Below are positions 7,858 to 15,157 of a stretch of DNA of 19,380 nucleotides, piece by piece. The stretch is from positions 1 to 19,380 of the forward strand of contig JAEDES010000022.1 of NCBI GenBank assembly GCA_016293205.1. Direction: 5' to 3'. The stretch is from Bacilli bacterium. GTDB taxonomy: Bacteria; Bacillota_I; Bacilli_A; RF39; UBA660. The position numbers and the translations under genes are program-made. Numbering within the stretch: the first letter of the stretch is position 1; every line of letters begins with the position of its first letter. A model generated the notes under the pieces. It was not told where the DNA came from, ran no database searches, and was given only the letters and a program-made list of their open reading frames with translations.

Positions 7858-8415
7858 TTAATGATTATGATTGTGTTTATGGGAATGTTTATGTCCATGA
7901 TCATGACAAGGATGACCTTCTAGACCATATTCTTTTGTAATTGGATCTTTAAAAATAAAGTTCTTTGGTGTGAAATAAGAATATAGGCTATACATTATAA
8001 ATATTACTATTATTCCCATTATTCCAACTACATTATAGATATTACCTAAATCATTTAACTTCATTATATAATTAGAAAGTATTTGACTAGTCGTTATAGT
8101 TACATAGAAACACGTTACATCTATGGGAAGAATTGATTTCTTTGTAAATACTGAATAACTATAAAATAAGAGCGGAATCATTATAATTATTGTTAATAGA
8201 CAGATGAATTTTCCAAAGAAAAAGTTATTCCCATTTAGTAAAAAGTAATCTACTATTGCATAGATAAATGTTGGCGTTAAAGCTATTTTGACATGTTCCC
8301 AAGTAGATTCATTTACTGCAGAAAAGTATGCTACTAATTTATTGTGATTACTCATTTCATAAGTAAAATGTAATAATGTCCCAACTAAACAAATAATTAT
8401 TATTTCTAATATCAT
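7858..8415 (-). CDS. DUF6512-like integral membrane protein with histidine-rich tail
   Basis: A 185-residue membrane protein with about five hydrophobic segments (roughly 1-17, 45-61, 67-86, 98-113, 125-147). The early segment with LHFTYE, SNHNKLVAYF and VNESTWEHVK is the conserved pattern I associate with the DUF6512 family of Bacillota, whose function is unknown. The last 18 residues contain nine histidines and one cysteine in alternating HxH order, a likely metal-binding tail on the side where the protein ends. The ribosome binding site AAGAAGG precedes the start. It follows the broken YbaK/ProX gene by 14 bp and is probably in the same transcript. A role in zinc, nickel or copper handling is inferred from the tail alone. 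Confidence 0.7.
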   Translation of the reverse strand: MILEIIIICLVGTLLHFTYEMSNHNKLVAYFSAVNESTWEHVKIALTPTFIYAIVDYFLLNGNNFFFGKFICLLTIIIMIPLLFYSYSVFTKKSILPIDVTCFYVTITTSQILSNYIMKLNDLGNIYNVVGIMGIIVIFIMYSLYSYFTPKNFIFKDPITKEYGLEGHPCHDHGHKHSHKHNHNH

Positions 8416-8429
8416 ATTAAACCTTCTTT

Positions 8430-8886
8430 CTATTCAATTATTATGTAATTATGATTTGTATATTCTATTATTTTAATTAAATCTTTATATTCTAAAGAGA
8501 TTGTTTTGGTATTTACAAATGGAAGTGCTAGTATTCTTTTATTTATTAAGTCTTTATCTAAAAGAATTGTAACTAAATTATCTTTATCATTGATAATTCC
8601 TAATGGTGTAACACTACCTTTAGTTAACTTTAGAATTTCATTTAACTCTTCTTCTTTTCCAAATGATAATCTTTTTTCATTTAAAAATATTTGTAATTCT
8701 TTTAAATTTGCTTGTTTACTAATAGATATAGTATTTTCCTTTTTTATTTGTTAAGAATAGATTTTTACATCCTACTCCATTTATTTGTTCTTGCATTGCA
8801 TTAGCTTCTTCTACTGTGAACACTGCTTTATGTGATATTTCTTCATATGAAATTTTTAATTCATCAAGTATTTCGTATATTGTCAT
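8430..8886 (-). pseudogene. Frameshifted YbaK/ProX-type prolyl-tRNA editing deacylase
   Basis: Starting at ATG 8886 (ribosome binding site GAAGAGG), 55 codons resemble the N-terminus of YbaK/ProX deacylases (MTIYEIL..., HKAVFTVEEA, GVGCKNLFL) and then hit TAG at 8719-8721. The rest of the family continues in another frame to TAG at 8430-8432, including KGSVTPLGIIND, DKDL and NTKTISLEY. Removing one A from the run of six (T6 on the plus strand, 8740-8745) restores a continuous protein of about 151 residues, a normal length. Intact members hydrolyse mischarged Ala- or Cys-tRNA-Pro. A recent inactivating indel or a sequencing/assembly error in the homopolymer fits best. The A6 run is short for transcriptional slippage. 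Co-transcribed with the DUF6512-like gene. Confidence 0.85.
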
Positions 8887-8965
8887 ATTACCTCTTCTTT
8901 CTATTATATTTTTTATGTTTTAGAGGTCATCCATAATTGTCTTTTCATAATAATCGTCTAGTAAT

Positions 8966-8974
8966 ATTATAACA
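8966..8974 (-). promoter_or_regulatory. Extended -10 promoter of the YbaK/ProX-DUF6512 pair
   Basis: On the minus strand this reads TGTTATAAT, with a weak -35 (TAACAA-like) about 17 bases upstream. The predicted leader is about 75 nt. The rest of the gap 8887-9006 shows no other feature. Confidence 0.55.
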
Positions 8975-9006
8975 TATTTTTAGTTATTTTGTTAAATTAT
9001 AAAGAA

Positions 9007-9029
9007 AAACTAGACGTTTTGTCTAGTTT
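9007..9029 (-). terminator. Desulfoferrodoxin gene terminator
   Basis: A perfect 9-bp stem (9007-9015 with 9021-9029), a 5-base loop and a U-rich tail on the minus strand. The stop codon (9028-9030) overlaps the stem. Confidence 0.8.
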
Positions 9030-9408
9030 ATTCTACATCTTTTTTCCATAATCCATGTAAATTACAATATTCATAAATTATTGAATCTTTTACATATGGG
9101 AATCTAACTATTGGTTCATCTGTTGGGTTTAAATCATATCTAATTACATTATTATCTGTTACTAGAGCAATAAATGTAATATAGTGTTTTTCTTCCATTG
9201 GATGAAGCACTTCCCCTACTTTTACAATTATTTCGTTATTTTCTGTTTCATATACTGGAACATGTTTTTCTAATGCAGCATCTTCAGTATTAGCATTTAA
9301 TAATACTAATGGTTGATTACAACATTTTACTCTACTTACATCTCCATTTATAACTTCAATAATATTCCCACATACTGGGCATCTATAAAATTTAACTTTC
9401 TCTTTCAT
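9028..9408 (-). CDS. dfx: Desulfoferrodoxin (two-iron superoxide reductase)
   Basis: A cytoplasmic iron protein that reduces superoxide to hydrogen peroxide without making oxygen, typical of anaerobes. The 126-residue length is canonical. The N-terminal desulforedoxin-like domain has the four cysteines of the FeCys4 centre: C10, C13, C29 and C30. The catalytic Fe(His)4(Cys) centre is complete: H49 (in EKHVP), H69 (HPM), H75, C115 and H118 (CNLHG); E47-K48 precede H49 as in active enzymes. A strong AGGAGGAA ribosome binding site and an extended -10 (9427-9435) sit in the 38-bp gap after traX, so it can be expressed alone. No hairpin ends traX, so read-through is also possible. The electron donor (rubredoxin) is not in the window. 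Confidence 0.95.
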   Translation of the reverse strand: MKEKVKFYRCPVCGNIIEVINGDVSRVKCCNQPLVLLNANTEDAALEKHVPVYETENNEIIVKVGEVLHPMEEKHYITFIALVTDNNVIRYDLNPTDEPIVRFPYVKDSIIYEYCNLHGLWKKDVE

Positions 9409-9426
9409 ATTTCCTCCTATAATTAA

Positions 9427-9435
9427 ATTATATCA
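9427..9435 (-). promoter_or_regulatory. Extended -10 promoter of dfx
   Basis: On the minus strand this reads TGATATAAT, in the short gap between traX and dfx, with no clear -35. It gives a leader of about 10-15 nt containing AGGAGG. Confidence 0.5.
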
Positions 9436-9446
9436 AATATTTTTTT

Positions 9447-10190
9447 CTAATTAAATAGTAATGGAATATTTCCATGTACAATTAGTCTTAATATGCCTAT
9501 TACTATTAGATGTAGAGGATAATAAATATAGAAGAACCATTTTAACCATTTTATTTTACCTTTTTCATTATTATAGTTTTTTAATAATGGGTATGCTAAT
9601 ATTACAAATAATTGAATAAATGAATATACTTTATTTACAAAGATAAATGATACTACTGCATACATTGATATCCATAACATCATATGTTTCATTTGTTGCT
9701 TTATATTATTTCTATTTGGATACATTGAAATTATGATCATTAAACCTATACAACTCCAATCTGCTGGGAATGTTATAAAATTTAATAATATTATTAAAAT
9801 CCATTTATGCCATTCTTTTAATTTTGTATCTCCATATGCTATATGTAGTCCTACTACTGAAAAGAATAGTGTCCACATTATACTTGTTTGATTAAATACC
9901 TCTCCTGTTTGGAAAGGAATATAATTTATGCCAAAAGCAAAACAATATGCAAAATGGGATATTATTGAAAAGATAAATAATCTTATAAGATATTTCTTTA
10001 AATTCTTTGTATGATGATATCCTTCACATATAAAGAAAAACATAATTGGTGCGGTAATCCTTCCAATTATATGACATATTGTTGGAATTACTTTTAGTGG
10101 CATTCCTGGAAATATTAAGTCTGCTAGATGATCAATTGTCATGGCGATGATGGCAATTATTTTTAAATGATTAGAATTTAGTTTTTTCAT
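9447..10190 (-). CDS. TraX family membrane protein
   Basis: A 247-residue protein with about seven to eight hydrophobic segments. The N-terminus has the TraX-family pattern: an LKIIAIIAMTIDHLAD stretch near 9-24, GRITAPIMFFFICEGY, and HTKNLKKYLIRLFIFS. The founding member acetylates the N-terminus of F-plasmid pilin. Chromosomal homologues are common in gut Bacillota, and by fold they look like membrane acyltransferases acting on envelope components, so the name does not imply conjugation here. The start at 10190 is chosen over an ATG 13 codons upstream because AAGAGG lies 8 bases before it. It follows tRNA-Met, whose terminator lies between. No strong promoter is evident. Family is fairly certain, substrate unknown. 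Confidence 0.85.
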   Translation of the reverse strand: MKKLNSNHLKIIAIIAMTIDHLADLIFPGMPLKVIPTICHIIGRITAPIMFFFICEGYHHTKNLKKYLIRLFIFSIISHFAYCFAFGINYIPFQTGEVFNQTSIMWTLFFSVVGLHIAYGDTKLKEWHKWILIILLNFITFPADWSCIGLMIIISMYPNRNNIKQQMKHMMLWISMYAVVSFIFVNKVYSFIQLFVILAYPLLKNYNNEKGKIKWLKWFFYIYYPLHLIVIGILRLIVHGNIPLLFN

Positions 10191-10233
10191 ATTATACCTC
10201 TTTTTTATTTTATCATAAATTAGGCACAAAAAA

Positions 10234-10253
10234 ACTAGATATTTCTATCTAGT
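10234..10253 (-). terminator. tRNA-Met terminator
   Basis: An 8-bp stem (10234-10241 with 10246-10253) and a tetraloop, followed on the minus strand by a run of seven U (10228-10234). It lies 13 bases past the tRNA CCA end. Confidence 0.8.
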
Positions 10254-10265
10254 ATTAAATTCAAA

Positions 10266-10342
10266 TGGTAGCGACGGAGGGGGTCGAACCCACGACCTTC
10301 CGGGTATGAACCGGACGCTCTAGCCAACTGAGCTACATCGCC
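10266..10342 (-). tRNA. tRNA-Met (CAT), elongator type
   Basis: A 77-nt cloverleaf on the minus strand with genomically encoded CCA (plus 10266-10268). The acceptor GGCGATG pairs with CGTCGCT using two G-U pairs; the D-arm is GCTCAGTTGGCTAGAGC; the anticodon loop has CAT flanked by T33 and A37; the T-loop is TTCGACC. The whole resembles the Bacillus elongator tRNA-Met rather than the initiator (no three G-C pairs in the anticodon stem) or tRNA-Ile2. The T-stem has one T-T mismatch. Confidence 0.95.
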
Positions 10343-10362
10343 ATTTCTCAAGGAACATATTG

Positions 10363-10391
10363 ATTATATCAAACTAATTTTAGTTTTTCAA
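10363..10391 (-). promoter_or_regulatory. tRNA-Met promoter
   Basis: On the minus strand, TTGAAA (plus 10386-10391), 17 bases and a perfect TATAAT (plus 10363-10368) preceded by TGA. It is near-consensus, as expected for a stable RNA. Confidence 0.75.
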
Positions 10392-10430
10392 TACTTTTTT
10401 TTAATTTTATTTTTCATATTTGGATTATTA

Positions 10431-10439
10431 TGCTATAAT
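10431..10439 (+). promoter_or_regulatory. Extended -10 promoter of the 113-residue gene
   Basis: TGCTATAAT with a weak TTTTCA 17 bases upstream (10411-10416). An AGGAGG at about 10452-10457 precedes the ATG at 10464. Confidence 0.55.
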
Positions 10440-10463
10440 ATTAAGACAAACAGGAGGTATTAT

Positions 10464-10805
10464 ATGATTTATAGAGGAACATTAAAGAATTTATATGTTA
10501 AGGACTTTAAAGTAAGTGAAGATGGACTTATAGTTGCATTAGACTTAGATTCTGTTGTTGTTGCTAAAGACTCATTATTTTATAGAAACTTTACTGGTCG
10601 TTTAATTAATTTTGAACATAACACTTATTTACCTTCATTTACAGAAGCTGAAGCTTTTGTAAGAGATGTAAGTAGACATAATCCTAATAGTAGCAAAGCA
10701 TCTTGTTTATATGCTGATTATGATTCTATAGAAGTTGCTAAAGATGAAACTAGAAGTGTTAATGAAATTAAAAGATATTATAAGACAAAGAAAAGAACTA
10801 ATTAA
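10464..10805 (+). CDS. Uncharacterised small protein (113 aa)
   Basis: I do not recognise the family. The protein is soluble by appearance, with no signal peptide or membrane segment. The first half is predicted to be beta-rich (RGTLKNLYV, GLIVALDLDSVVVA). A polar middle with two arginine/histidine-containing segments (VRDVSRHNP) follows, then a basic end finishing KKRTN. A strong promoter and AGGAGG ribosome binding site argue that it is a real, well-expressed gene. It is convergent with the ClpX-like gene, overlapping it by 4 bp at the stops; both proteins end in the same residues because the ends are encoded by one palindrome. Confidence 0.75.
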   Translation: MIYRGTLKNLYVKDFKVSEDGLIVALDLDSVVVAKDSLFYRNFTGRLINFEHNTYLPSFTEAEAFVRDVSRHNPNSSKASCLYADYDSIEVAKDETRSVNEIKRYYKTKKRTN

Positions 10806-10816
10806 TTAGTTCTTTT
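10791..10816. terminator. Perfect 26-bp palindrome acting as a bidirectional terminator
   Basis: Bases 10791-10803 are the exact reverse complement of 10804-10816. It is followed on the plus strand by a further T-run and on the minus strand by CTTTGT. Both stop codons (10803-10805 plus, 10802-10804 minus) lie at its centre. Confidence 0.8.
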
Positions 10817-12352
10817 TTTTACTAGTTGGAAGTGTTCGGGATTTGATACAGTTTGTTCATCTAAGATTACTTGATCATATACATCTTGTTCATAACAAAC
10901 GATATCATATGGTCTCCATGTTGTATCTTTAATAATCTTACTTAATCCACGAGCTCCTATTTTTCTTTCATGAGCAACTTCAGCTACTCTTTGTAAATAT
11001 TCAGGAGTTACTTTTAATTCTACTCCTTTTTTAGTAAAGTTTGCTTCTTGTAATTTTAAAGCTGATTTATCTGAATTAGTTAGAATTCTTTTTAAACTAT
11101 CAATTGTTAGGGGGTTTAAGTGAATAATAACTGGTAATCTTCCCATTAATTCTTTTGGCATCATTGCTTTATCAATAAAGTCTTTTATTTCAGGATCTTT
11201 TGCTTGTGGTGCTGTTGAGGCAAATCCAATTGGAGTTGGTGCTTTTGCTTCATATATTTCTGAGAAAGCTCCTCCTGCGATAACTAACATATTATCAGTT
11301 GAAATATCTACTGAGTTTTGTTCTGTTACATGTTGAGGATTGTCTGTTGCTTTATATGTTGTTCCATCTAAAAACTTTAATAATTGATTTAATACAGCTT
11401 GTCCACCTACATCTGATTTCTTTTCTGAGCCTTTTTTATCAATTTCATCAAAGTATACAATAGCATGTTCAGCAGCATCTAAATCATAACCACTTTTTAC
11501 AAATAAATCCCATAGATATTGTTCTATCTTTTTACCTACATAACCAGGGGAAGATAATTGTGATGAATCAATTGATATAAATGGTCTATCAATATACTTA
11601 GCAATTGTTTCTACTAACAGCGTTTTTCCTGTTCCTGTGTTACCTGTAATCAAAATACCTGTACCATCTGTTTGATCTAGATTTCTTTCAATCTCTACTA
11701 TTAATCTTTTAGCAGCTTCATCTTGATCTACAACCGTTTCTTTTACTTTTTGGAATACTTCTCTTATATTATAATTACATGATTCTTCATCTTTTTTTAG
11801 ATGTTCATCACATGATTCAATAATTGATTTTAAGTACTCTATATTAAGTAAAGCAGATTCTTTAATATCTTCTAATTGTGTTTCGGAATAGCAACCACTA
11901 GCGATAGCAGCAATTAATTCAGCTGTTTCTTCGGCTTCTGATGGTAGAGCAGCTCTTCTATTAGGGTCTTGTTGTTGTCTAAATACTTCTTTTAAATTAT
12001 CGGTATCAATAGCCATAATAATTGGCTTTTGTGGATCTAGATTTGCAGTATAATAAATTGTACTACATTTTTCATCATTGTACATTTCTGCTACTTCGTA
12101 CATCTCAGTACAAGTTGGATATCTATCTTTTAATATATTTGCATCAGCAAGGTTATAATATTCTTTTTTTGCTTTTTCACTACTTGCTTTAGAATTATCT
12201 AAAATATGTTTATATACTACTCCATTTTCATCTGTAAATAATTTAGTTTCTGGATCGTATGTACCTACTACAGTTTCAACCACACTATATATTGCTTCTC
12301 CATTTGCGATTGGATGTTTTTTCATTCTTGTTGCAATAAATGAATTTTGCAT
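10802..12352 (-). CDS. ClpX-like AAA+ unfoldase with a non-zinc N-terminal domain
   Basis: A 516-residue AAA+ protein of the ClpX type; ClpX unfolds substrates and threads them into ClpP. The ATPase region runs from about 195 to 510: Walker A GNTGTGKT (237-244), Walker B with DEID at 302-305, arginine-finger segment GRLP (404-407) and sensor 2 GARG (466-469). The ClpX substrate-pore loop GYVG (270-273) is present, as is an IGF tripeptide (375-377) placed like the ClpP-docking loop. The first 190 residues are not the ClpX four-cysteine zinc domain; scattered cysteines (81, 96, 154, 181, 192) do not form that pattern. Substrates are therefore probably chosen differently. AGAGGG precedes the start. 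It is probably a paralogue, with the housekeeping ClpX elsewhere. ClpP partnership is inferred from the IGF loop. Confidence 0.85.
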   Translation of the reverse strand: MQNSFIATRMKKHPIANGEAIYSVVETVVGTYDPETKLFTDENGVVYKHILDNSKASSEKAKKEYYNLADANILKDRYPTCTEMYEVAEMYNDEKCSTIYYTANLDPQKPIIMAIDTDNLKEVFRQQQDPNRRAALPSEAEETAELIAAIASGCYSETQLEDIKESALLNIEYLKSIIESCDEHLKKDEESCNYNIREVFQKVKETVVDQDEAAKRLIVEIERNLDQTDGTGILITGNTGTGKTLLVETIAKYIDRPFISIDSSQLSSPGYVGKKIEQYLWDLFVKSGYDLDAAEHAIVYFDEIDKKGSEKKSDVGGQAVLNQLLKFLDGTTYKATDNPQHVTEQNSVDISTDNMLVIAGGAFSEIYEAKAPTPIGFASTAPQAKDPEIKDFIDKAMMPKELMGRLPVIIHLNPLTIDSLKRILTNSDKSALKLQEANFTKKGVELKVTPEYLQRVAEVAHERKIGARGLSKIIKDTTWRPYDIVCYEQDVYDQVILDEQTVSNPEHFQLVKKRTN

Positions 12353-12409
12353 ATAAATCCCTCTTTTCGTGGTATTATAATACTACAATTTTAATTTATA
12401 GTAAATAAA

Positions 12410-12427
12410 AAGAGTTAAAAAACTCTT
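12410..12427 (-). terminator. Terminator of the 150-residue membrane protein gene
   Basis: A 7-bp stem (12410-12416 with 12421-12427) and a 4-base loop, followed on the minus strand by UUUUUAUUU. It separates this gene from the ClpX-like gene, whose -10 (TATAAT at about 12375) lies just beyond. Confidence 0.65.
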
Positions 12428-12438
12428 ATTAATTTTTA

Positions 12439-12891
12439 TTATAATTCTTTCTCTTCTATTTCACTTTTTAATAGTTTTTTAATTATTTTTCTTTTTCTTA
12501 ATTCGTTAAAATCTGAGGTTATTTCTAATTCGATTGCAGACCAAATAAAGACCCATCCTCCTATTAAAATTATCTCATCAATTACATCTATATGAATGAA
12601 TAAAGTTAAGAAGATTGATATTATTCCTATGATAAAATAAATTAGCTGCATTCTATTTATATGGGCATGTCTTATTTTAGATTTATTTAATGCTTCTTCT
12701 AAGCCTTCAGTAATTAGTTTTTTTGCATCTACTTTTGTTTTATTTTGAATAGTTATTTTAATTTTTTCACCATCTTCTGCAGATGATGCTTTTTCAATTA
12801 TATAATTTAATAAATCTTTATTTATTTGATAGATATTATATGTTTCTACTAAGTTTTCGATATTTGTTATATCAACTTCAATATTTTTCAT
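12439..12891 (-). CDS. Uncharacterised two-pass membrane protein (150 aa)
   Basis: I cannot name the family. The first 80 residues are soluble and charged, starting as a beta-strand-like MKNIEVDI stretch followed by helices. Two membrane segments follow at about 82-99 and 105-121, separated by a short acidic turn, and then a basic/acidic C-terminal helix (about 125-150). Both ends would lie on the same side, most likely the cytoplasm. An AGAGGTG ribosome binding site precedes the start. It has its own TATAAT upstream (about 12920) and its own terminator, so it is a single-gene unit between the LCP and ClpX-like genes. I have an impression of similar lone proteins in other Bacillota, but no function. 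Confidence 0.75.
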   Translation of the reverse strand: MKNIEVDITNIENLVETYNIYQINKDLLNYIIEKASSAEDGEKIKITIQNKTKVDAKKLITEGLEEALNKSKIRHAHINRMQLIYFIIGIISIFLTLFIHIDVIDEIILIGGWVFIWSAIELEITSDFNELRKRKIIKKLLKSEIEEKEL

Positions 12892-12950
12892 TATACACCT
12901 CTATTATTTATACTTTAATTATACTTTAAATTAAATTTATTTTAAAGAAA

Positions 12951-12972
12951 AAACGTGATAAAAATCACGTTT
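12951..12972 (-). terminator. LCP gene terminator overlapping the stop codon
   Basis: A perfect 9-bp stem (12951-12959 with 12964-12972) and a 4-base loop, with UUUUCUUU after it on the minus strand. The stop codon at 12971-12973 overlaps the stem. Confidence 0.8.
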
Positions 12973-14968
12973 AATTTAATCCTAATTCTTTGAATGTCTT
13001 TCCTTTAGTCATTCCATTAATATAGCTTGAACCTGTATTTACTGTATCTTGATTTGGAATCATTACATATAAAGGTGTTGCTCCCATAGAATGAGTTGGT
13101 TGTTTACTTCCTGTACCATCTAGACTATATTGTTTTATTGTCCATGATGGCATTTCATCTAATTGAATTTTTACAATTTTTGCAACTTCATTCATATCAA
13201 CATTTGTTTGGAAATACCCAGATACATTATTTAATAATGTTGTATATCTTGTTAAAATAGAAACATCACTTGTTGCTTTACTTATTATTGCTTTTAATAC
13301 TTCTTGTTGATTTCTTACACGATGTCTATCTCCATCTTGGTATGCATATCTTTCTCTTGCGAATGCTAAAGCTGTTTTTCCATCCATATGATTCATACCT
13401 TGTTTTATAACTACTGCTTTATGATGTAGTGGTCTAAAAGTAAGGTCACTATAAACATCAACTCCACCAATAGAGTTTACTACTGCTTCTAGTGTTGAGA
13501 AGTTTACTCTTACATAGTAGTTTATATCAATTCCCATAAAATCTTGAATTGTTTGAACTGACATATTTATGCCATAGATTCCAGCGTGTGTTAATTTATC
13601 TTTATATCCATATGTATCATGTAATTGAACATAATAATCTCTTGGGATTGATGTTAGAAGTATTTCATGATTCTTTTTGTTTACTGTTACTAACATATTA
13701 ACATCACTTCTACTTCTTAAGTTGATTCCACCATATGTATCAATACCACTAATATAAATAGTCATTACATCTTCTGACACTGGTTTAATTGTTACTACTT
13801 CGTTTTCTTTATGTTTTGTTTCTACTTCTATTGTTTCAAGTATTTTTACTTGGTCTGAGAAGCCTTTATTTTCTTCTTGATATTGTTCTTTATGTAAGTT
13901 ACTTAAAAGAATAACAGTTGATTCTCCTGATAATAAATTATCTACATTTTGAATAGATGAATCACATTCTACTAATGTTACTTCTACTTTTTCTGTTAAT
14001 TTTTTAATTGCTTCTTGATAAATATTTGTATTTTCATTAAATGTACCTACTGTAAATGTAGCGATATCTTCTAATTTATTATATGGACTATCAGCTCTAA
14101 CCATTACATAGTATTTTTCAGTTATCTTTAAATCTGCATTGGAAATATCTTTTAAGAAGTCAAATGTATGTATTGCATAATTTAATACTACTGCAGATAC
14201 TGCAACTACTAATATTCCTAATACTGAGAAGAATATCTTTATACCTTTTTTAATCTTAAAATTAAATAACATGAATGATACTAATAAAGTAAATATTGCT
14301 GTTAGTATTGTAAATGGTATAAAGAATTTTGCTGGTAAAATATTTAAATATGTTACTAATCCAAACATTGTAGCCATACTTAGTAAGAAGAGTATTCCAA
14401 TTATTAAACTTATAATGTTTACTGATGCTCTGAAATTTTTCTTACGAGCATTTTTAAGTTTTACTTTTCTATTTTGTTCTTCTTGTTTATGTTCTTCTAT
14501 CTTAGTTTCTTCTTTTGCTTTTATTTCTTCTGTTTTCTTTTCTTCTTCTTTTAATTTTTCAGCTATTTGAGAAACTAATTCTTTTTGTTCTATTAAATCG
14601 TCTTCTACTCTTTTACGTTCTCTTTTAATTTGAGTTTCTACTTTTACTTCTTGTTTTGGCTCACCTTTTTTTACTTCTTCTTTCTTTACAGCTTGCTTAT
14701 TTTCAATATTAACTACTTCTTTTTTTGGTTGCTGATTTGCTGCTGGTTTTGTTTGTTTTGGAACTGTCTTAACTACTTGATTGGGTTTAGTAGTTTGTTT
14801 TTGTTCATTAGGTCTTTTATTTTGACCATTATGTTTAGGTCTATATTCTTGATGTTGGGTAGATTTCTTTTTCTTTTGTTTTTGTTGATGGGCTTTTTCT
14901 ACTACTTCATCTAGAATTTGATCTTTAGTTTTTCTTGTAGTTGGTTTTTGTTTATTACTTTCCTCCAT
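12971..14968 (-). CDS. LytR-CpsA-Psr (LCP) family cell-wall polymer ligase with long charged N-terminus
   Basis: LCP enzymes transfer anionic glycopolymers from lipid carriers to peptidoglycan outside the membrane. The 665-residue protein begins with about 175 residues rich in Lys, Glu and Gln, low in complexity, with coiled-coil character around 115-170. Three membrane segments follow (about 181-207, 211-236, 243-266). An extracellular region of about 120 residues precedes the LCP domain (about 398-570): ISGIDTYGG, RSRSDVNML (418-426), the IPRDYYV arginine (R443), LTHAGIYG, and FARERY ... GDRHRVRNQQ. These arginines and aspartates match the pyrophosphate- and metal-binding residues of the family. 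The ribosome binding site AAGGCGGTG and an extended -10 (15003-15011) lie upstream. The length and the N-terminal tail exceed classic LytR/TagT proteins (300-400 residues). Confidence 0.93.
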   Translation of the reverse strand: MEESNKQKPTTRKTKDQILDEVVEKAHQQKQKKKKSTQHQEYRPKHNGQNKRPNEQKQTTKPNQVVKTVPKQTKPAANQQPKKEVVNIENKQAVKKEEVKKGEPKQEVKVETQIKRERKRVEDDLIEQKELVSQIAEKLKEEEKKTEEIKAKEETKIEEHKQEEQNRKVKLKNARKKNFRASVNIISLIIGILFLLSMATMFGLVTYLNILPAKFFIPFTILTAIFTLLVSFMLFNFKIKKGIKIFFSVLGILVVAVSAVVLNYAIHTFDFLKDISNADLKITEKYYVMVRADSPYNKLEDIATFTVGTFNENTNIYQEAIKKLTEKVEVTLVECDSSIQNVDNLLSGESTVILLSNLHKEQYQEENKGFSDQVKILETIEVETKHKENEVVTIKPVSEDVMTIYISGIDTYGGINLRSRSDVNMLVTVNKKNHEILLTSIPRDYYVQLHDTYGYKDKLTHAGIYGINMSVQTIQDFMGIDINYYVRVNFSTLEAVVNSIGGVDVYSDLTFRPLHHKAVVIKQGMNHMDGKTALAFARERYAYQDGDRHRVRNQQEVLKAIISKATSDVSILTRYTTLLNNVSGYFQTNVDMNEVAKIVKIQLDEMPSWTIKQYSLDGTGSKQPTHSMGATPLYVMIPNQDTVNTGSSYINGMTKGKTFKELGLN

Positions 14969-15002
14969 CTAGTACACCGCCTTTTAATAGTTTTCTTTTG
15001 TT

Positions 15003-15011
15003 ATTATAACA
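15003..15011 (-). promoter_or_regulatory. Extended -10 promoter of the LCP gene
   Basis: On the minus strand this reads TGTTATAAT, about 35 bases before the start codon. It lies between the tRNA-Arg terminator and the LCP gene; the -35 is weak. Confidence 0.55.
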
Positions 15012-15045
15012 TATTTTTATATTGATAACTACTTTATAATAAAAA

Positions 15046-15066
15046 AACTTGTCAATATGACAAGTT
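15046..15066 (-). terminator. tRNA-Arg terminator
   Basis: A perfect 9-bp stem (15046-15054 with 15058-15066) and a 3-base loop, followed on the minus strand by a run of U (15041-15047). It probably ends the whole rnjB-small protein-tRNA-Arg unit. Confidence 0.85.
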
Positions 15067-15074
15067 ATTTTTTA

Positions 15075-15151
15075 TGGTGTCCTTGATTGGAATTGAACCA
15101 ACGACCTACTCTTTAGGAGAGAGTTGCTCTATCCAACTGAGCTACAAGGAC
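15075..15151 (-). tRNA. tRNA-Arg (CCT)
   Basis: A 77-nt cloverleaf on the minus strand with encoded CCA (plus 15075-15077). The acceptor GTCCTTG pairs perfectly with CAAGGAC; the D-arm is GCTCAGTTGGATAGAGC; the anticodon stem ACTCT/AGAGT holds the loop CTCCTAA, giving anticodon CCT for AGG codons. It starts only 28 bp after the 157-residue protein gene with no obvious promoter between, so it is probably cut from a longer mRNA. Confidence 0.95.
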
Positions 15152-15157
15152 ATAGAA

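Noticed and set aside
8719..8745. Programmed frameshifting as the explanation for the split YbaK/ProX gene
   Set aside because: The shift needed is +1 (or loss of one A). An A-run would favour -1 slippage, A6 is short for transcriptional slippage, and there is no downstream pseudoknot that I can see.
8506..8754. 82-codon plus-strand ORF
   Set aside because: It is antisense to the second part of the frameshifted YbaK/ProX gene, lacks a ribosome binding site and has no recognisable features; it is a shadow frame.
4031..10190. An integrative conjugative element suggested by VirD4-like and TraX genes
   Set aside because: The two genes are 4 kb apart with gltX between them, TraX homologues are common chromosomal genes, and no relaxase, integrase, attachment repeats or further transfer genes are present.
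12900..12935. Direct repeat AAAGTATAATT / AAAGTATAAAT upstream of the 150-residue gene
   Set aside because: Two AT-rich near-copies of a -10-like sequence are easily produced by chance at this base composition; there is no further support for an operator.
14271..14914. Plus-strand ORFs opposite the LCP gene N-terminus
   Set aside because: They are the reverse frames of Lys/Glu-rich and membrane-segment codons, giving Phe/Leu-rich artefacts without ribosome binding sites.
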